From: Synechococcus sp. RS9909
Lineage (GTDB): Bacteria; Cyanobacteriota; Cyanobacteriia; PCC-6307; Cyanobiaceae
NCBI RefSeq assembly: GCF_014279595.1
Contig: NZ_CP047943.1
Coordinates: 1,116,001 to 1,180,000, forward strand
Reading direction: 5' to 3'
DNA: 64,000 bases
Part shown: positions 16,237 to 25,964 of the stretch, in pieces
Layout: every line of letters starts with the position of its first letter
How positions within the stretch are numbered: position 1 is the first letter of the stretch
Position numbers and translations under genes: made by a program
Notes under the pieces: model-generated
What the model saw: the letters and a program-made list of their open reading frames with translations, nothing else
Databases searched by the model: none
What the model was told of the DNA's origin: nothing

Positions 16237-19200
16237 ATGCCCCTCAGCTCCCTGGTGCGTCTGCTGCAGAGTTCGGCGCTCACCGGAGAGTTGCTGGAAC
16301 GGCGCTGCCGAGATCAGCGTCTATTGCTCCGGGGTGGCCACAGGGCGGCGCGGGCCCTGGTGGCCACGGCCCTCGCCCGTCGCGCCGATCAGCCACTGCT
16401 TGTGGTGGTGCCGACCCTGGAGGAAGCCGGTCGCTGGACGGCGTTGCTGGAGCTGATGGGCTGGAGCAGCACCCAGCTCTATCCCACCAGCGAGGGATCG
16501 CCCTACGAACCGTTTGACCCCACCACGGAGATCACCTGGGGCCAGCTGCAGGTGCTCAGCGAACTGCAGAGCGGCAGCGACCGGCCGGATCTGGCGATCG
16601 TTGCCACCGAACGCTGCCTCCAGCCCCACCTGCCGCCACCGCAGGCGTTGGCCGAGCGCTGCCGCAGCCTGCGCAAGGGCGACACGGTCGACCTGGAAGA
16701 GCTGGCCTCCTGTCTGTCCCAACTGGGCTATGAGCGGGTGTCGAGCATCGACCAGGAGGGCACCTGGAGCCGTCGTGGCGACATCGTCGACATCTTTCCG
16801 GTGAGCAGTGAACTGCCGGTGCGGCTGGAGTTCTTTGGCGATGACCTCGACAAGCTGAGGGAATTCGACCCCGCCAGCCAGCGCTCCCTCGATGCGATCG
16901 AGAGCCTCCGTCTCACCCCCACCGGCTTCAGCCCCCTGATTGCCGAGCAGCTGCGCGAGCGGATGCCCGATGGCCTGGAGGGCCTGCTCAGCGAGCAGGC
17001 CTTGCAGGAGTTGCTTGAGGGCGGCACGCCGGAGGGGATGCGCCGCTTGATGGGCCTGGCCTGGGAAGCCCCTGCCTCCCTGCTCGACTACCTGCCCGCC
17101 CATTGCTGTGTAGCGATCGATGAACGGCGCCACGGTCGCGCCCATGGCCAGCAATGGCTTGATCACGCCGAAGAGCAGCACGGGGAGCTGGCCGCTGAGC
17201 TGAGCCAGCCCCTGCCGCTGCTGCACCGTCCGATCGAGGCGGCCATGGCCCTGGCGGAAGCCTTCGACGGGTTTGACCTGGCGGAGCTGCAGGAGAACGA
17301 CGGCCACGCCAATGCCTTTGATCTCACCAGTCGACCGGTGCCGGCCTACCCCAATCAGTTCGGGAAGCTCGGCGAGCTGGTGAAGGGCTATCAGGCCGAA
17401 AAGCAGTCGGTGTGGTTGCTTTCAGCCCAGCCCAGCCGCGCCGTCGCCCTGCTCGAGGAGCACGACTGCATCAGTCGGTTTGTGCCCAATGCCGCCGATG
17501 CGCCGGCGATTGAACGGCTGGTGGAGCAGGGCACCCCCGTGGCGCTGAAAACGAAGGGAACGGCGGAACTGGAGGGTCTGCAGCTACCCGCCTGGCGGGT
17601 GGTGTTGATCACCGACCGTGAATTCTTCGGGCAACACAACCTCGGCAGCAGCGGTTACGTGCGTCGACGGCGCAAGGCGGCCAGCCGCACGGTCGACCCC
17701 AACAAGATGCGCCCCGGTGACTACGTGGTGCATCGCAACCACGGCATCGGCCGTTTTCAAAAGCTGGAGAAACTGGCGATCAGCGGTGAGGTGCGCGACT
17801 ACCTCGTTGTGCAGTACGCCGATGGCCTCCTCCGGGTCGCCGCCGACCAGCTGGGCAGCCTGGGCCGCTTTCGCGCCAACAGCGACACTCCACCCCAACT
17901 CAGCAAGATGGGCGGCTCGGCCTGGGTGAAGGCGAAGGAGCGCGCCAGCAAGGCGGTGCGCAAGGTGGCGCTCGATCTTGTGAAGCTTTACGCCGAACGG
18001 CATCAGGCCCCGGGCTTTGCCTTTCCCGGCGATGGCCCCTGGCAGGAGGAACTCGAAGACTCCTTCCCCTATGAGCCCACGCCGGATCAGCTCAAGGCCA
18101 CGGCGGATGTGAAGCGCGACATGGAACAACCCCAGCCGATGGACCGGTTGGTGTGCGGCGATGTGGGCTTCGGCAAGACGGAGGTGGCGATCCGGGCCAT
18201 CTTCAAGGCGATCACCGCCGGCAAACAGGTGGCGATGCTCGCCCCCACCACCGTGCTTGCTCAGCAGCACTGGCGCACGTTGTCGGAACGCTTTGCCCCC
18301 TATCCGATCAAGGTGGCGCTGCTCAATCGTTTCCGCACCGCCAGCGAGCGCAAAGCCATTCTGGAGGGCCTCAAGCAGGGCACGATCGATGCGGTGGTCG
18401 GGACCCACCAGTTGCTGAGCAAGAGCACGAGCTTCGACAAGCTCGGCCTGCTGGTGGTGGATGAGGAACAGCGGTTCGGTGTGAATCAGAAGGAGAAGAT
18501 CAAGGCCCTGCGCAAGGACGTCGACGTGCTCACCCTGTCGGCGACACCGATTCCCCGCACGCTCTACATGAGCCTTTCCGGGGTGCGGGAAATGAGTCTG
18601 ATCACCACGCCGCCGCCGCTGCGTCGTCCGATCAAGACCCACCTGGCGGCCCTCGATGAGGAGGCGGTGCGCAGTGCGATCCGCCAGGAACTGGATCGCG
18701 GTGGTCAGGTGTTCTATGTGGTGCCCCGCGTGGAGGGCATCGAGGAGGTGGCAGCTCAGCTGCGCCAGATGTTGCCGGGGTTGAAGCTGCTCGTGGCCCA
18801 TGGCCAGATGGCCGAGGGAGAGCTGGAGAGCGCCATGGTGGCGTTCAACGGCGGTGAGGCGGATGTGATGCTCTGCACCACGATCGTGGAGAGCGGCCTC
18901 GACATCCCCCGGGTGAACACGATCCTGATCGAGGACGCCCATCGCTTCGGCCTGGCCCAGCTCTATCAGCTGCGCGGACGGGTGGGCCGCAGCGGCATCC
19001 AGGCCCATGCCTGGCTGTTTTACCCCGGCGATGCCTCCCTCAGCGATGCCGCCCGCCAGCGCCTGCGGGCGATCCAGGAATTCGCCCAGCTCGGCAGTGG
19101 CTATCAGCTCGCCATGCGCGACATGGAGATCCGCGGCGTTGGCAATCTGCTCGGTGTGGAGCAGAGCGGCCAGATGGAGGCGATCGGCTTCGACCTTTAC

Positions 19201-19791
19201 ATGGAGATGCTGCAGGAATCGCTGGCTGAGATCCAGGGGCAGGACATTCCGGCGGTGGACGACACCCAGGTGGACCTTCAGGTGACCGCCTTCCTCCCGG
19301 CCGACTGGATCACCGACTCCGACGAGAAGATGGCGGCCTATCGCGCTGCGGCTGAATGCACCAGCGCCGAAGCACTGGTGGATCTGGCGGCCACCTGGGC
19401 GGACCGCTATGGCGCCCTGCCTGGTCCGGTGCAGTCGTTGCTGCAGCTGATGGACCTCAAGCTGCTCGCCAAGCGCTGTGGTTTTTCCCGGATTCGCCCC
19501 GAGAAACCGAACATCGCCTTGGAAACCCCGATGGAGGAGCCGGCCTTCCGTCTGTTGCGCCAGGGGCTGCCCCAGCACCTGCATGGCCGACTGGTGTATC
19601 AGGCCGGCACGGGCACCAGCGCCAAGGTGCTCGCCCGCGGCCTCGGGGTGTTGCCGATGGAGAAACAGCTGGAGGAGCTCAAAGGCTGGCTGGAGCTGAT
19701 GGCGGCCCAGATTCCTGACGCTGAAGGTTTCACCGCCGAGCAGCGACAGGAGCAGGACAAGGCCCGCAATGAGGCGGTGCTGTCGGTGTGA
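16237..19791 (+). CDS. mfd: Transcription-repair coupling factor Mfd
   Basis: 1184-residue SF2 translocase that releases stalled RNA polymerase and recruits UvrA. The start is ATG 16237, before the conserved MPLSSLVRLLQSS; longer upstream extensions are unlikely. Visible parts: UvrB-like N-terminus with EGSPYEPFDPTTE, the RNAP-interacting region around DYVVHRNHGIGRF, Walker A GDVGFGKT (residues ~641-648), DEEQRFG (~742-748), LSATPIPRTLYMS, and the helicase motif RGRVGRS, followed by a C-terminal D7-like domain. Length is normal for the family (about 1150-1200). Confidence 0.96.
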   Translation: MPLSSLVRLLQSSALTGELLERRCRDQRLLLRGGHRAARALVATALARRADQPLLVVVPTLEEAGRWTALLELMGWSSTQLYPTSEGSPYEPFDPTTEITWGQLQVLSELQSGSDRPDLAIVATERCLQPHLPPPQALAERCRSLRKGDTVDLEELASCLSQLGYERVSSIDQEGTWSRRGDIVDIFPVSSELPVRLEFFGDDLDKLREFDPASQRSLDAIESLRLTPTGFSPLIAEQLRERMPDGLEGLLSEQALQELLEGGTPEGMRRLMGLAWEAPASLLDYLPAHCCVAIDERRHGRAHGQQWLDHAEEQHGELAAELSQPLPLLHRPIEAAMALAEAFDGFDLAELQENDGHANAFDLTSRPVPAYPNQFGKLGELVKGYQAEKQSVWLLSAQPSRAVALLEEHDCISRFVPNAADAPAIERLVEQGTPVALKTKGTAELEGLQLPAWRVVLITDREFFGQHNLGSSGYVRRRRKAASRTVDPNKMRPGDYVVHRNHGIGRFQKLEKLAISGEVRDYLVVQYADGLLRVAADQLGSLGRFRANSDTPPQLSKMGGSAWVKAKERASKAVRKVALDLVKLYAERHQAPGFAFPGDGPWQEELEDSFPYEPTPDQLKATADVKRDMEQPQPMDRLVCGDVGFGKTEVAIRAIFKAITAGKQVAMLAPTTVLAQQHWRTLSERFAPYPIKVALLNRFRTASERKAILEGLKQGTIDAVVGTHQLLSKSTSFDKLGLLVVDEEQRFGVNQKEKIKALRKDVDVLTLSATPIPRTLYMSLSGVREMSLITTPPPLRRPIKTHLAALDEEAVRSAIRQELDRGGQVFYVVPRVEGIEEVAAQLRQMLPGLKLLVAHGQMAEGELESAMVAFNGGEADVMLCTTIVESGLDIPRVNTILIEDAHRFGLAQLYQLRGRVGRSGIQAHAWLFYPGDASLSDAARQRLRAIQEFAQLGSGYQLAMRDMEIRGVGNLLGVEQSGQMEAIGFDLYMEMLQESLAEIQGQDIPAVDDTQVDLQVTAFLPADWITDSDEKMAAYRAAAECTSAEALVDLAATWADRYGALPGPVQSLLQLMDLKLLAKRCGFSRIRPEKPNIALETPMEEPAFRLLRQGLPQHLHGRLVYQAGTGTSAKVLARGLGVLPMEKQLEELKGWLELMAAQIPDAEGFTAEQRQEQDKARNEAVLSV

Positions 19792-19883
19792 TGCGCCTGG
19801 CCAGGTCGTGACCCGCAAAAATGAGAAGCGTCCGACACATTGCGCAATTCTTCGTTACAGTTCGCGGAGTACGCGGAGCCGTC

Positions 19884-20048
19884 GTGGGTGAGTTCATCGA
19901 TCCGATCAGCAGCGCAGGATCCATGGGCCTCTTCGGCAGCCTGATCGGCGCTGTCGCCCTCGGCGTCTATGCCCTCTGGCAGGACGACACCCAGAACGAC
20001 GACGATGATTCCACCCCCGGCGGTGGACTGATGCAACCGGTGGCCTGA
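19884..20048 (+). CDS. Small single-helix membrane protein, hypothetical
   Basis: 54 residues from GTG 19884, with a longer possible start at ATG 19821. A single hydrophobic helix (GLFGSLIGAVALGVYALW) is followed by an acidic tail with NDDDDS. I prefer the GTG because TTACAGT (19854-19860) upstream looks like a -10 region that would exclude the ATG. Such tiny membrane proteins are common near photosynthesis genes, but I cannot name this one. It ends 54 bp before the convergent protease gene. Confidence 0.45.
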   Translation: MGEFIDPISSAGSMGLFGSLIGAVALGVYALWQDDTQNDDDDSTPGGGLMQPVA

Positions 20049-20102
20049 TCGGTCATGGTGCGGCAGCAGCTTCAGTGAGCGCGAAGGTTTCGGGCTGGCG
20101 CC

Positions 20103-21458
20103 CTATCGCTGAACCGCCGACTTGAGATTGGCGGAGCCGGGCTTGTAGGCCCGGCCGCTGCTGGGGGCCGCCAGGGCTTTGATCAGGGTTGTTTCGGCAA
20201 CGCGATACTGGCTGTCTTTGTTAGTGCCGAGGTCTTCCAGCTTGAGCGATTGGATTTCCTCCTCGCTCATCTCCACCTTCACATCCGGCTTGATGCCGTT
20301 TTTGTGAATGTCGGTGCCACTGGGCGTCAGATATTTGGCGATGGTCACCGTCATGCCGGACCCATCCGCCAGGCCGCGCACGGATTGCACCAGGCCTTTG
20401 CCGAAGGTTTTCTGGCCCACCAACTGGGCCCGGTGGTTGTCCTGCAGGGCACCGGAGAGGATCTCGCTGGCACTGGCGGAACCTTCATTCACCAGCACCA
20501 CCACAGGACGCTGGGTCAAAGCACTGCCAGTGGCCCGCCGCACATCCTGAATGCCATCGCGGGTCTTGGTGCTGACGATTTTGCCCTCATCGAGCCACTG
20601 GCGGGCGATGTCCACGCTTGCTTCCAGCAAGCCGCCGGGATTGCTGCGCAGATCGAGCACGTAGCCATCCACGCCTTGCTCCTCCAGGCTGCGGATTGCC
20701 GCCCGCATCTCCTTGGCAGCGTTGGCATTGAATTGCTTGAGGCGGATGTACCCCACCTTCCGACCGTTGGGGGCGTTGTTGATCTGGCTGCTCACCGAGT
20801 GGATTTCGATGCGGGCCCGCACGAGGGGCACCTGCAGCACCTGGCCCTTGCGACGCAGGCCGAGGGTCACCTGGGTCCCTTCCTTGCCGCGGATCAATTT
20901 CACCGCGTCTTCGGTGGTCATCCCCTTGGTGGAGGAGCCATCGATCGACACGATCACGTCCTTCGGCTGCACCCCGGCGCGTGAGGCCGGGGTGCCTTCG
21001 ATCGGCGACACCACCACGATGTCTTTGGTTTCCTTGTCGAGTGAGATCTGAATGCCCACCCCGGTGAGTTCACCGGAGGTGTCGATCTGCATCTCCTTGA
21101 ATTCCTTCGGATCCAGGAAGCGGGTGTAGGGATCATCGAGGCTGGCGAGCATGCCCCGGATCGCTTCATAGGACTCTTCCGTGCCGTTGTAAGGCTTGGC
21201 GAGCAGGTTGCGGCGCAGGCTCTGCCAACGCTCCGGGTTGTATTCGCCGGTGGAGTCGAGGTAGTCGCGATAGACGATCTGCCAGACCTGATCGATCACC
21301 TCCTTCGGGCTGTCGGTGATCGCCGAGGACGTGCTGCTCGGGAGCCCCAGGCCGGGCGAGGCCACCGCCACGGCCGCTGAAACGCCGCCCACTCCCAGAA
21401 GCACCATCCAGGTGCTGCGGCGATCACGCAGGGAACGGCGGTGCTGGGAGGAGGGCAT
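20103..21458 (-). CDS. Carboxyl-terminal processing protease (Ctp, S41A family)
   Basis: 451 residues with an N-terminal signal/anchor helix (~16-34), a PDZ domain (~125-210) and the S41 protease core. The catalytic dyad is S329 in NEGSASASEI and K354 in TFGKGLVQ, aligned on Tsp spacing. Ctp proteases act in the lumen or periplasm; CtpA matures the D1 protein of photosystem II, and cyanobacteria have related paralogues. Which paralogue this is cannot be decided from sequence alone. The gene lies 41 bp downstream of ispG on the same strand. Confidence 0.9.
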   Translation of the reverse strand: MPSSQHRRSLRDRRSTWMVLLGVGGVSAAVAVASPGLGLPSSTSSAITDSPKEVIDQVWQIVYRDYLDSTGEYNPERWQSLRRNLLAKPYNGTEESYEAIRGMLASLDDPYTRFLDPKEFKEMQIDTSGELTGVGIQISLDKETKDIVVVSPIEGTPASRAGVQPKDVIVSIDGSSTKGMTTEDAVKLIRGKEGTQVTLGLRRKGQVLQVPLVRARIEIHSVSSQINNAPNGRKVGYIRLKQFNANAAKEMRAAIRSLEEQGVDGYVLDLRSNPGGLLEASVDIARQWLDEGKIVSTKTRDGIQDVRRATGSALTQRPVVVLVNEGSASASEILSGALQDNHRAQLVGQKTFGKGLVQSVRGLADGSGMTVTIAKYLTPSGTDIHKNGIKPDVKVEMSEEEIQSLKLEDLGTNKDSQYRVAETTLIKALAAPSSGRAYKPGSANLKSAVQR

Positions 21459-21499
21459 GGAAAACGTCCCGTCAGGACTGATCCTTCACCCTAACGAGT

Positions 21500-22711
21500 T
21501 CAGGCGGGTTCCACCCAGCGACCGTCGTCTTTGATCAGCTGAATCAGGGCCTCCACCCCTTCGGATTCCGGCACCTTGCGGATCTCGTCCCGTCCGCGAT
21601 AGAGGGAGATCACCCCGGGGGTCTTGCCCACGTAACCGTAGTCAGCATCGGCCATCTCACCCGGTCCGTTGACGATGCAGCCCATCACGGCGATGTCGAG
21701 TCCGGTGAGGTGGGAGGTGGCGGACCGCACCTGATGCAGCACCTCCTCGAGATTAAACAAAGTGCGACCGCAGCTCGGGCAGGCCACGTATTCGACCATC
21801 GTCTTGCGCAGCCCCAGGGCCTGGAGGATGGAGAAGCAGACGGGAATCTCCTTCTCCGGTGCTTCGGTGAGGGAGACGCGGATCGTGTCGCCCAGGCCCT
21901 CCGCCAGCAGGGTGGCGATCCCGGCGGTGCTTTTGATTCGGCCGTAGTCACCATCGCCCGCCTCGGTGACGCCGAGATGGAGGGGGTAGCGGAACCCCTC
22001 CGCATCCATGGTGTCGGCCATCAGCCGGTAAGCCGCCAGCATCACCGGCGCCCGCGAGGCTTTCATCGAAATCACGATGTTGTGGAAGTCGAGCGCATCG
22101 CAGAGCCGCACGAATTCCATCGCCGACTCCACCATCCCTTTCGGGGTGTCGCCATAGGTGAACAGCATCCGTTCGGCGAGGGAGCCGTGGTTCACGCCGA
22201 TGCGCAGGGCCTTGTTCTGCGCTTTGAGCACTTCAACCAGCGGGGCGAAGTCATCGCGGATGCGCGCGCCGATCGCATCGAACTCCGCCTGCGTGAACTC
22301 CTGACGGCTGGGGTCGGGCTTGTCGAACACAAACAGCCCGGGGTTGATCCGCACCTTGTCGACGTGGTTCGCCACTTCCAGGGCGATACGAATGCCGTTG
22401 TGGTGCACATCCGCCACCAGGGGCACCCCACAGCCCTGGCTGCGCAGCGCCGCGCGGATCTCCTTCATCGCCTTGGCATGCGCCATCGAGGGGGTGGTGA
22501 CCCGCACGATCTCGCAGCCCGCATCGGCCAGGCGACGAATGCCGGCCACAGCCGCCTCGATGTCGAGCGTGTCCTCGTTGATCATCGATTGCACCACCAC
22601 CGGGTGCTCACTGCCGATCGGCACATCGCCCACCATCACGGTGCGGGTGACGCGGCGATGGATCTGGGTGTCGTACCGACGGGACGAGCCGACAGAAGAG
22701 GTGGCGGTCAA
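21500..22711 (-). CDS. ispG: 4-hydroxy-3-methylbut-2-enyl-diphosphate synthase
   Basis: 403-residue Fe-S enzyme of the MEP isoprenoid pathway, converting MEcPP to HMBPP. The N-terminal TIM-barrel core contains [20 protein letters not shown]. The 4Fe-4S cysteines are in [15 protein letters not shown] and [17 protein letters not shown] near the C-terminus. The start is TTG 22711, which overlaps the stop of the upstream VOC-UDG fusion (TTGA). In cyanobacteria ferredoxin is the usual reductant. It supplies carotenoid and phytol chains. Confidence 0.95.
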   Translation of the reverse strand: MTATSSVGSSRRYDTQIHRRVTRTVMVGDVPIGSEHPVVVQSMINEDTLDIEAAVAGIRRLADAGCEIVRVTTPSMAHAKAMKEIRAALRSQGCGVPLVADVHHNGIRIALEVANHVDKVRINPGLFVFDKPDPSRQEFTQAEFDAIGARIRDDFAPLVEVLKAQNKALRIGVNHGSLAERMLFTYGDTPKGMVESAMEFVRLCDALDFHNIVISMKASRAPVMLAAYRLMADTMDAEGFRYPLHLGVTEAGDGDYGRIKSTAGIATLLAEGLGDTIRVSLTEAPEKEIPVCFSILQALGLRKTMVEYVACPSCGRTLFNLEEVLHQVRSATSHLTGLDIAVMGCIVNGPGEMADADYGYVGKTPGVISLYRGRDEIRKVPESEGVEALIQLIKDDGRWVEPA

Positions 22712-23733
22712 GGGGATGGAGCGCCGAAAGCGGACTCACCCTGACACAGACGCTCCCTGATCTGACGTAGATCCGAGCGGGTCAGGTCGAGCGGTCGTCC
22801 GGGCTGCGTCGAGGGATTGCGCAGCAGATAGGAGGGATGGAACAGGGGCATCCAGGCCCGCCCATCCCGCTCGATCCACTGGCCACGCAGACCCGTGATC
22901 GGCCCGCGTTCCTCCAGCACCGCCGCCAATGCCGTGGACCCCAGCAACGCCACCACGGCCGGATTGACCAAGGCGATCTGTTGCTCCAACCAGGGGCGAC
23001 AGGCGGCGAGCTCCTGGCGTTTCGGTTTGCGGTTGCCGGGTGGCCGGCACTTCACGGCATTGCAGATGTACAGGTCATGGTCCGGGTTGAAGCCCGTCTC
23101 GCGCAGCAATTGATCGAGCAGGCGTCCGGAGCGCCCCACGAAGGGGCGCCCCTCCGCATCTTCTGACGCGCCCGGCGCTTCGCCGATCAACATCAGCGGT
23201 GCCGCAGCCGAACCACGGCTGATCACCACCTGGCGGCGACTGCCGGCCAGGTCACAGGCCTGGCATTGGCGGCAGGCCGTGGCGAGCGTGGTGTCGTTGG
23301 TGGTGTCGTCGTTGCTGTGTGCCTTGGTGGCGGACGCGGCTGTGCTCAGGAGGAGCAGCCGATTCCCCTCCGGATCCGCCAGCCAGCATTCGGCACCGAA
23401 GGGCTCCTGCCGAGCCGGTTCAACCACCGTGGCGCCGAGTTGGCGCGCGGCATCCACCATGGCGTGGAGTGGCTCCAGCGGGTCTCCTGCCCTGCCGCCC
23501 ACCTGGTGCTGCAGACAAGGCGCCAGAGCCTGAGCGGCAGCCGGCATGGCGCGTGTGCGGGACGGGCGATAGAGCTGCAGAACCCCACCGCCAGGGAGGT
23601 CCACCAGCCAGTGCTGCGCCGCGACGCCTGGGCGAGGGGCCGTCTGAAACAGAGCGCCGTAAAAGCGGGCCAGGGCCTCGGGTTGCTGGGCGGCCAGGAC
23701 CCAACTGAGGCTGGTGGTGGGGAGGGCCGTCAT
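22708..23733 (-). CDS. Fusion of a VOC/glyoxalase-like domain to a family 4 uracil-DNA glycosylase
   Basis: 341 residues from ATG 23733. Residues ~1-132 form a VOC (glyoxalase/bleomycin-resistance) domain: [19 protein letters not shown] at the start and [16 protein letters not shown] at the end. A short polar linker (~133-150) leads to a type 4 UDG with 4Fe-4S cysteines C157, C160, C229 and C245, the active-site loop [17 protein letters not shown] (184-200) and HPSYLLR (299-305). Type 4 UDGs remove uracil from DNA. The frame is continuous, so the fusion is real in this sequence; the role of the VOC part is unknown. Confidence 0.87.
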   Translation of the reverse strand: MTALPTTSLSWVLAAQQPEALARFYGALFQTAPRPGVAAQHWLVDLPGGGVLQLYRPSRTRAMPAAAQALAPCLQHQVGGRAGDPLEPLHAMVDAARQLGATVVEPARQEPFGAECWLADPEGNRLLLLSTAASATKAHSNDDTTNDTTLATACRQCQACDLAGSRRQVVISRGSAAAPLMLIGEAPGASEDAEGRPFVGRSGRLLDQLLRETGFNPDHDLYICNAVKCRPPGNRKPKRQELAACRPWLEQQIALVNPAVVALLGSTALAAVLEERGPITGLRGQWIERDGRAWMPLFHPSYLLRNPSTQPGRPLDLTRSDLRQIRERLCQGESAFGAPSP

Positions 23734-23745
23734 CGCAGCGCTGCG

Positions 23746-23774
23746 GGTGCTCCAGTCTGGTTGTCTGGAACACC
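23746..23774. promoter_or_regulatory. Dyad in the divergent UDG/aspC intergenic region
   Basis: GGTGCTCCAG (23746-23755) and CTGGAACACC (23765-23774) form a 10-bp inverted repeat with one mismatch and a 9-base spacer, inside the 94-bp gap between two divergent genes. The spacing fits a dimeric regulator site or a small hairpin. No regulator can be assigned. Confidence 0.4.
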
Positions 23775-23827
23775 AGATCAGGCAGGATGGATCATCCCTG
23801 CGCACCCGCTGGAGGAGTGCCGCGTTG

Positions 23828-25012
23828 ATGTCAAGCCCGTCAGTTCTCTCCCATCGGGCTGTGGCCCTGAAGCCGTCACTGACGCTTGCGATCAGCGCCC
23901 GTGCTCAGGCTTTGAAGGAGGCGGGCCGCGACATCTGCAGCCTCAGCGCCGGTGAACCGGATTTCGACACGCCCGAGTTCATTGTCGAAGCGACACTGAA
24001 GGCGCTCCGCGATGGAATCACCCGCTATGGCCCCGCCGCCGGCGATCCCCAGTTACGCGACGCGATCGCCGGCAAACTCAGCAACGAGAACCGGGTGCCC
24101 ACCGACGCCGCCCAGGTGCTCGTCACCAATGGCGGCAAGCAGGCGATTTACAACCTCTTCCAGGTGCTGCTCAATCCGGGCGATCAGGTGCTCATCCCGG
24201 CGCCCTACTGGTTGAGCTATCCCGAGATGGCTCGACTGGCGGGTGCGGAACCGGTGGTGGTGCCTTCGTCTGCTGCGACGGGGTTTCAGTTGGATCTGGA
24301 GGCACTCGAGGCGGTGCTCACCCCGCGCAGCCGGCTGCTCGTGCTCAACACACCGAGCAACCCCACCGGCCGGGTGATGCAGCGCACTGAGCTCGAGGTC
24401 CTGGCGGCATGGCTGCGCCGCCACCCCGATCTGCTCGTGATGTGCGACGAGATCTATGAGTTCCTGCTGGCCGAGGACGAAAGCCATCACAGCTTGGCGG
24501 CCCTGGCTCCCGATCTGGCAGAGCGCATCTTCATTGTCAATGGCTTCGCCAAAGGCTGGGCGATGACCGGCTGGCGCCTGGGCTATCTGGCCGGGCGCGT
24601 GGAGGTGATCAAGGCAGCGGCGGCGCTGCAGAGTCAGAGCACCAGCAATGTCTGCAGTTTTGCCCAGCGCGGAGCCCTGGCTGCCCTGGAGGGCTCACGC
24701 AGCTGCGTCAGTGCGATGGCGGCGAGTTACACCGAACGCCGTCAGCAGATGATTGCCGGTCTGCAGGCGATCGATGGGTTGACGCTGGTGCCGCCGCGAG
24801 GTGCCTTCTATGCCTTTCCCCAGCTTCCCGACGACACCATCGAGTCGGTGGAGTTCTGTCGTCTCGCCCTGGAAGAGGAGGGTCTGGCCTTGGTGCCCGG
24901 TGAACCGTTCGGGGATCGGCGTTGCGTCCGGCTGTCCTGCGCTGTGGCCCGTGAGACGATTGCGGATGGTCTTGAGCGCCTGCAGCGATTGCTCGATCGC
25001 CTCAGGAGCTGA
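23828..25012 (+). CDS. Aspartate-type aminotransferase (class I, PLP-dependent)
   Basis: 394 residues from ATG 23828, with a GGAGG-like Shine-Dalgarno sequence ending about 12 bp upstream. Signatures of class I aminotransferases: LSAGEPDFDTPEFI, NGGKQAIYNLFQ, NTPSNPTGRV, CDEIYEFLL and the PLP-lysine segment NGFAKGWAMTGWRLGY. It most resembles AspC-type aspartate/prephenate aminotransferases of cyanobacteria, which transfer amino groups between aspartate or glutamate and 2-oxo acids. Exact specificity is not decidable here. Confidence 0.9.
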   Translation: MSSPSVLSHRAVALKPSLTLAISARAQALKEAGRDICSLSAGEPDFDTPEFIVEATLKALRDGITRYGPAAGDPQLRDAIAGKLSNENRVPTDAAQVLVTNGGKQAIYNLFQVLLNPGDQVLIPAPYWLSYPEMARLAGAEPVVVPSSAATGFQLDLEALEAVLTPRSRLLVLNTPSNPTGRVMQRTELEVLAAWLRRHPDLLVMCDEIYEFLLAEDESHHSLAALAPDLAERIFIVNGFAKGWAMTGWRLGYLAGRVEVIKAAAALQSQSTSNVCSFAQRGALAALEGSRSCVSAMAASYTERRQQMIAGLQAIDGLTLVPPRGAFYAFPQLPDDTIESVEFCRLALEEEGLALVPGEPFGDRRCVRLSCAVARETIADGLERLQRLLDRLRS

Positions 25013-25055
25013 TGCCACACCTCACTGTTCACCACAACGCATTCCCCCACAACCC

Positions 25056-25964
25056 ATGTCCGCCATGCCCGCACGAGAACGCAGGGCCGTCGTGTGCCTT
25101 GGCCTGCTGGTCAGCCTCGTCACGACGGCCCTTCCCACCTGGGCGCAGCAGGTGCTGCGCATCGGTGCCATCCCGGATCAGAACCCGGAGCGCCTCAATC
25201 GTCTGTACGGCGTCCTGGCGAAGCAGCTCAGCAGTGACCTGAAGGTTCCGGTCCGCTACGTCCCCGTCAGCAACTACCCCGCCGCCGTGACGGCTTTCCG
25301 CACCGGCAGCCTCGATCTGGTTTGGTTCGGTGGTCTCACCGGCGTTCAGGCCCGTCTGCAGACGCCCGGCGCCAAGGTGCTGGCCCAACGGGATATCGAC
25401 GCCAAGTTCCGCAGCGTCTTCATCGCCAACACCGCCAGTGGCCTGAAGCCGATCAGCAGTCAGAAGCAACTCACCACCCTGCGCGGCAAGCGGTTCACTT
25501 TCGGTTCGGAAAGCTCCACTTCCGGCCGTCTGATGCCCCAATACTTCCTGCAGCAGGCTGGCGTGTTGCCCAGTCAGTTCGCCGGTGGTCGGCCTGGATT
25601 CAGCAAGAGTCACGACGCCACCATCGCGCTGGTGCAGAGCGGTTCCTACCAGGCCGGCGCCCTGAATGAACAGGTGTGGACGTCTGCTGTGAAAGAGGGC
25701 CGCGTCGATCCGAGCAAGGTGCGCGTGATCTGGAGAACACCCACCTATGTGGATTACCACTGGGTGGTGCGTCCGGGCCTGGATCAACGCTTCGGCAAGG
25801 GCTTCACCACCCGTCTGCAGAAGGCCCTGCTCAGCATCGATCGCACCACCGCCAACGGCAAAACGATCCTCGAACTGTTTGCCGCCGGGTCGTTCATCCC
25901 CGCCAAAGACAGTCAATACCAGTCGATCGAACAGGTGGGCCGGCAGCTGGGCAAGATCCGTTGA
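25056..25964 (+). CDS. phnD: Phosphonate/phosphite-type ABC transporter, substrate-binding protein
   Basis: 302 residues from ATG 25056 with an N-terminal signal peptide (hydrophobic segment CLGLLVSLVTTALPTWAQQ). The mature protein has PhnD-family features: IGAIPDQNPERLNRLYG, YPAAVTAFRTGSLDLVWFGG and the FGSESSTSGRLMPQYFL loop that binds the phosphorus oxyanion. It would sit in the periplasm and deliver substrate to the ATPase and permease encoded next. Substrate could be phosphonate, phosphite or phosphate. The stop overlaps the ATPase start (TTGA). Confidence 0.88.
   Translation: MSAMPARERRAVVCLGLLVSLVTTALPTWAQQVLRIGAIPDQNPERLNRLYGVLAKQLSSDLKVPVRYVPVSNYPAAVTAFRTGSLDLVWFGGLTGVQARLQTPGAKVLAQRDIDAKFRSVFIANTASGLKPISSQKQLTTLRGKRFTFGSESSTSGRLMPQYFLQQAGVLPSQFAGGRPGFSKSHDATIALVQSGSYQAGALNEQVWTSAVKEGRVDPSKVRVIWRTPTYVDYHWVVRPGLDQRFGKGFTTRLQKALLSIDRTTANGKTILELFAAGSFIPAKDSQYQSIEQVGRQLGKIR

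Noticed and set aside
17584-19818. Long minus-strand frame opposite mfd (about 744 codons)
   Set aside because: Same antisense shadow pattern; mfd on the plus strand has all expected motifs.
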